From: Thiotrichaceae bacterium
Lineage (GTDB): Bacteria; Pseudomonadota; Gammaproteobacteria; Thiotrichales; Thiotrichaceae
Length of the DNA stretch: 6,191 bases
Direction of reading: 5' to 3'
Assembly: GCA_027024625.1 (NCBI GenBank)
Contig: JALVRY010000154.1
Location: 1-6,191, forward strand
Shown: one piece after another, positions 5,884 to 6,191 of the stretch
Layout of the letters: every line of letters begins with the position of its first letter
Position numbering within the stretch: position 1 is the stretch's first letter
The notes under the pieces: model-generated
What the model was told of the DNA's origin: nothing
Database searches by the model: none
Seen by the model: the letters and a program-made list of their open reading frames with translations, nothing else
Made by a program: the position numbers and the translations under genes

Positions 5884-6048
5884 TGTAAGTAGGAGTGGAT
5901 AATTGATTTAACAAAATTTGCGAAGGATATTTTTTGATATTCAAGTCATTATCGAAGAAGCATAGCGAGCTACGCGACTGAGAGAATGGCTTGAATAGCG
6001 GAAAATAGACCAGTAAATTGTTAAATTAATTGTGCACTCCTACTTATA
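5884..6048. mobile_element. MITE-like fold-back element, about 165 bp, with TA at both ends
   Basis: The ends are perfect 12-base inverted repeats (TAAGTAGGAGTG at 5886-5897; complement at 6035-6046), each bordered by TA as expected for the TA target duplication of Tc1/mariner/IS630-type elements. Pairing goes on inward with few mismatches: 5899-5919 with 6015-6033, 5928-5950 with 5985-6007 (including ATTCAAGTCATT against AATGGCTTGAAT), and a GC-rich tip GCATAGC/GCTACGC at 5960-5975. Nearly the whole element could fold as one long hairpin, and it encodes no protein. A non-autonomous miniature element is the best reading; a structured RNA or large bidirectional terminator is the alternative. 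No transposase is in the window and copy number cannot be seen. Confidence 0.6.
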
Positions 6049-6191
6049 TGAGGGGCGCAGCTTTCATTACAAATATCTATCTCATCTTCTGTGGCAATTT
6101 CTAGCTTACAATCTGTGCCTGCTAAAGCTGTAACGATGCAACTTTCTAGTGAATTAGAGTCAGAGCATAATGCACTGGCCTGTAACAATTG
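6021..6191 (-). CDS. 3' end of an unrecognised Cys-containing reading frame (partial, 56 codons)
   Basis: An open frame enters from the right edge and ends at TAA (6023-6021). The visible residues have five cysteines (at 9, 18, 28, 40 and 44 of the visible part) in an acidic context (EIATEDEIDICNES), which could suit a secreted or disulfide-bonded protein. The last ten or so codons and the stop lie inside the fold-back element, so the element appears to have supplied a new C-terminus if the frame is real. I do not recognise a family. With only 56 codons and no start in view, a chance open frame is possible. Confidence 0.35.
   Translation of the reverse strand, partial: QLLQASALCSDSNSLESCIVTALAGTDCKLEIATEDEIDICNESCAPHISRSAQLI

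Overview
The window holds part of a denitrification (nir) locus from an AT-rich proteobacterium. Every main gene matches periplasmic nitrite respiration: a cytochrome cd1 nitrite reductase (NirS), a NapC/NirT-type membrane multiheme cytochrome, a cytochrome c55X (NirC)-like protein and the start of the heme d1 assembly protein NirF. The NirS sequence, from memory of the family, looks most like the Thauera/Thiobacillus/Dechloromonas type. The low GC and the neighbourhood fit a beta- or gammaproteobacterium, but the genus cannot be fixed from this window.

Layout: nirS (4817-3180), a nirT-like fusion gene (3010-1220), a cupredoxin/c55X fusion gene (1037-351) and nirF (from 351 off the left edge) are all on the minus strand, in that transcription order. 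nirF overlaps the gene before it by one base (TAATG). A strong hairpin terminator follows nirS, and two further inverted repeats lie before the nirT-like gene. A long hairpin separates the nirT-like gene from the cupredoxin gene. The cluster may therefore be transcribed as a nirS unit plus graded or separate downstream units. Divergent from nirS is a plus-strand membrane-anchored hemerythrin gene (5090-5659). The shared 272-base divergent region has two well-formed FNR/Dnr/NnrR-type boxes 38 bp apart centre to centre.

How the genes work together (inference from families): the NirT-like protein would take electrons from the quinol pool. The cupredoxin/c55X protein would act as a small periplasmic carrier to NirS or to heme d1 maturation. 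NirS would reduce nitrite to NO, and NirF would take part in making heme d1. The hemerythrin would bind O2 or NO at the membrane, which suits a gene sharing an O2/NO-responsive promoter region.

Right of the hemerythrin gene are a terminator, a bulged hairpin, and a fold-back element of about 165 bp (5884-6048) with terminal inverted repeats and TA at both ends, resembling a MITE. The right edge holds the 3' end of an unrecognised minus-strand reading frame whose last codons and stop lie inside that element.

The most notable points are two unusual fusions in one nir operon (cupredoxin with c55X; tetraheme NirT with an ethylbenzene-dehydrogenase-type heme-binding domain and two extra heme-c motifs), the doubled regulatory box shared with a hemerythrin gene, and the fold-back element.
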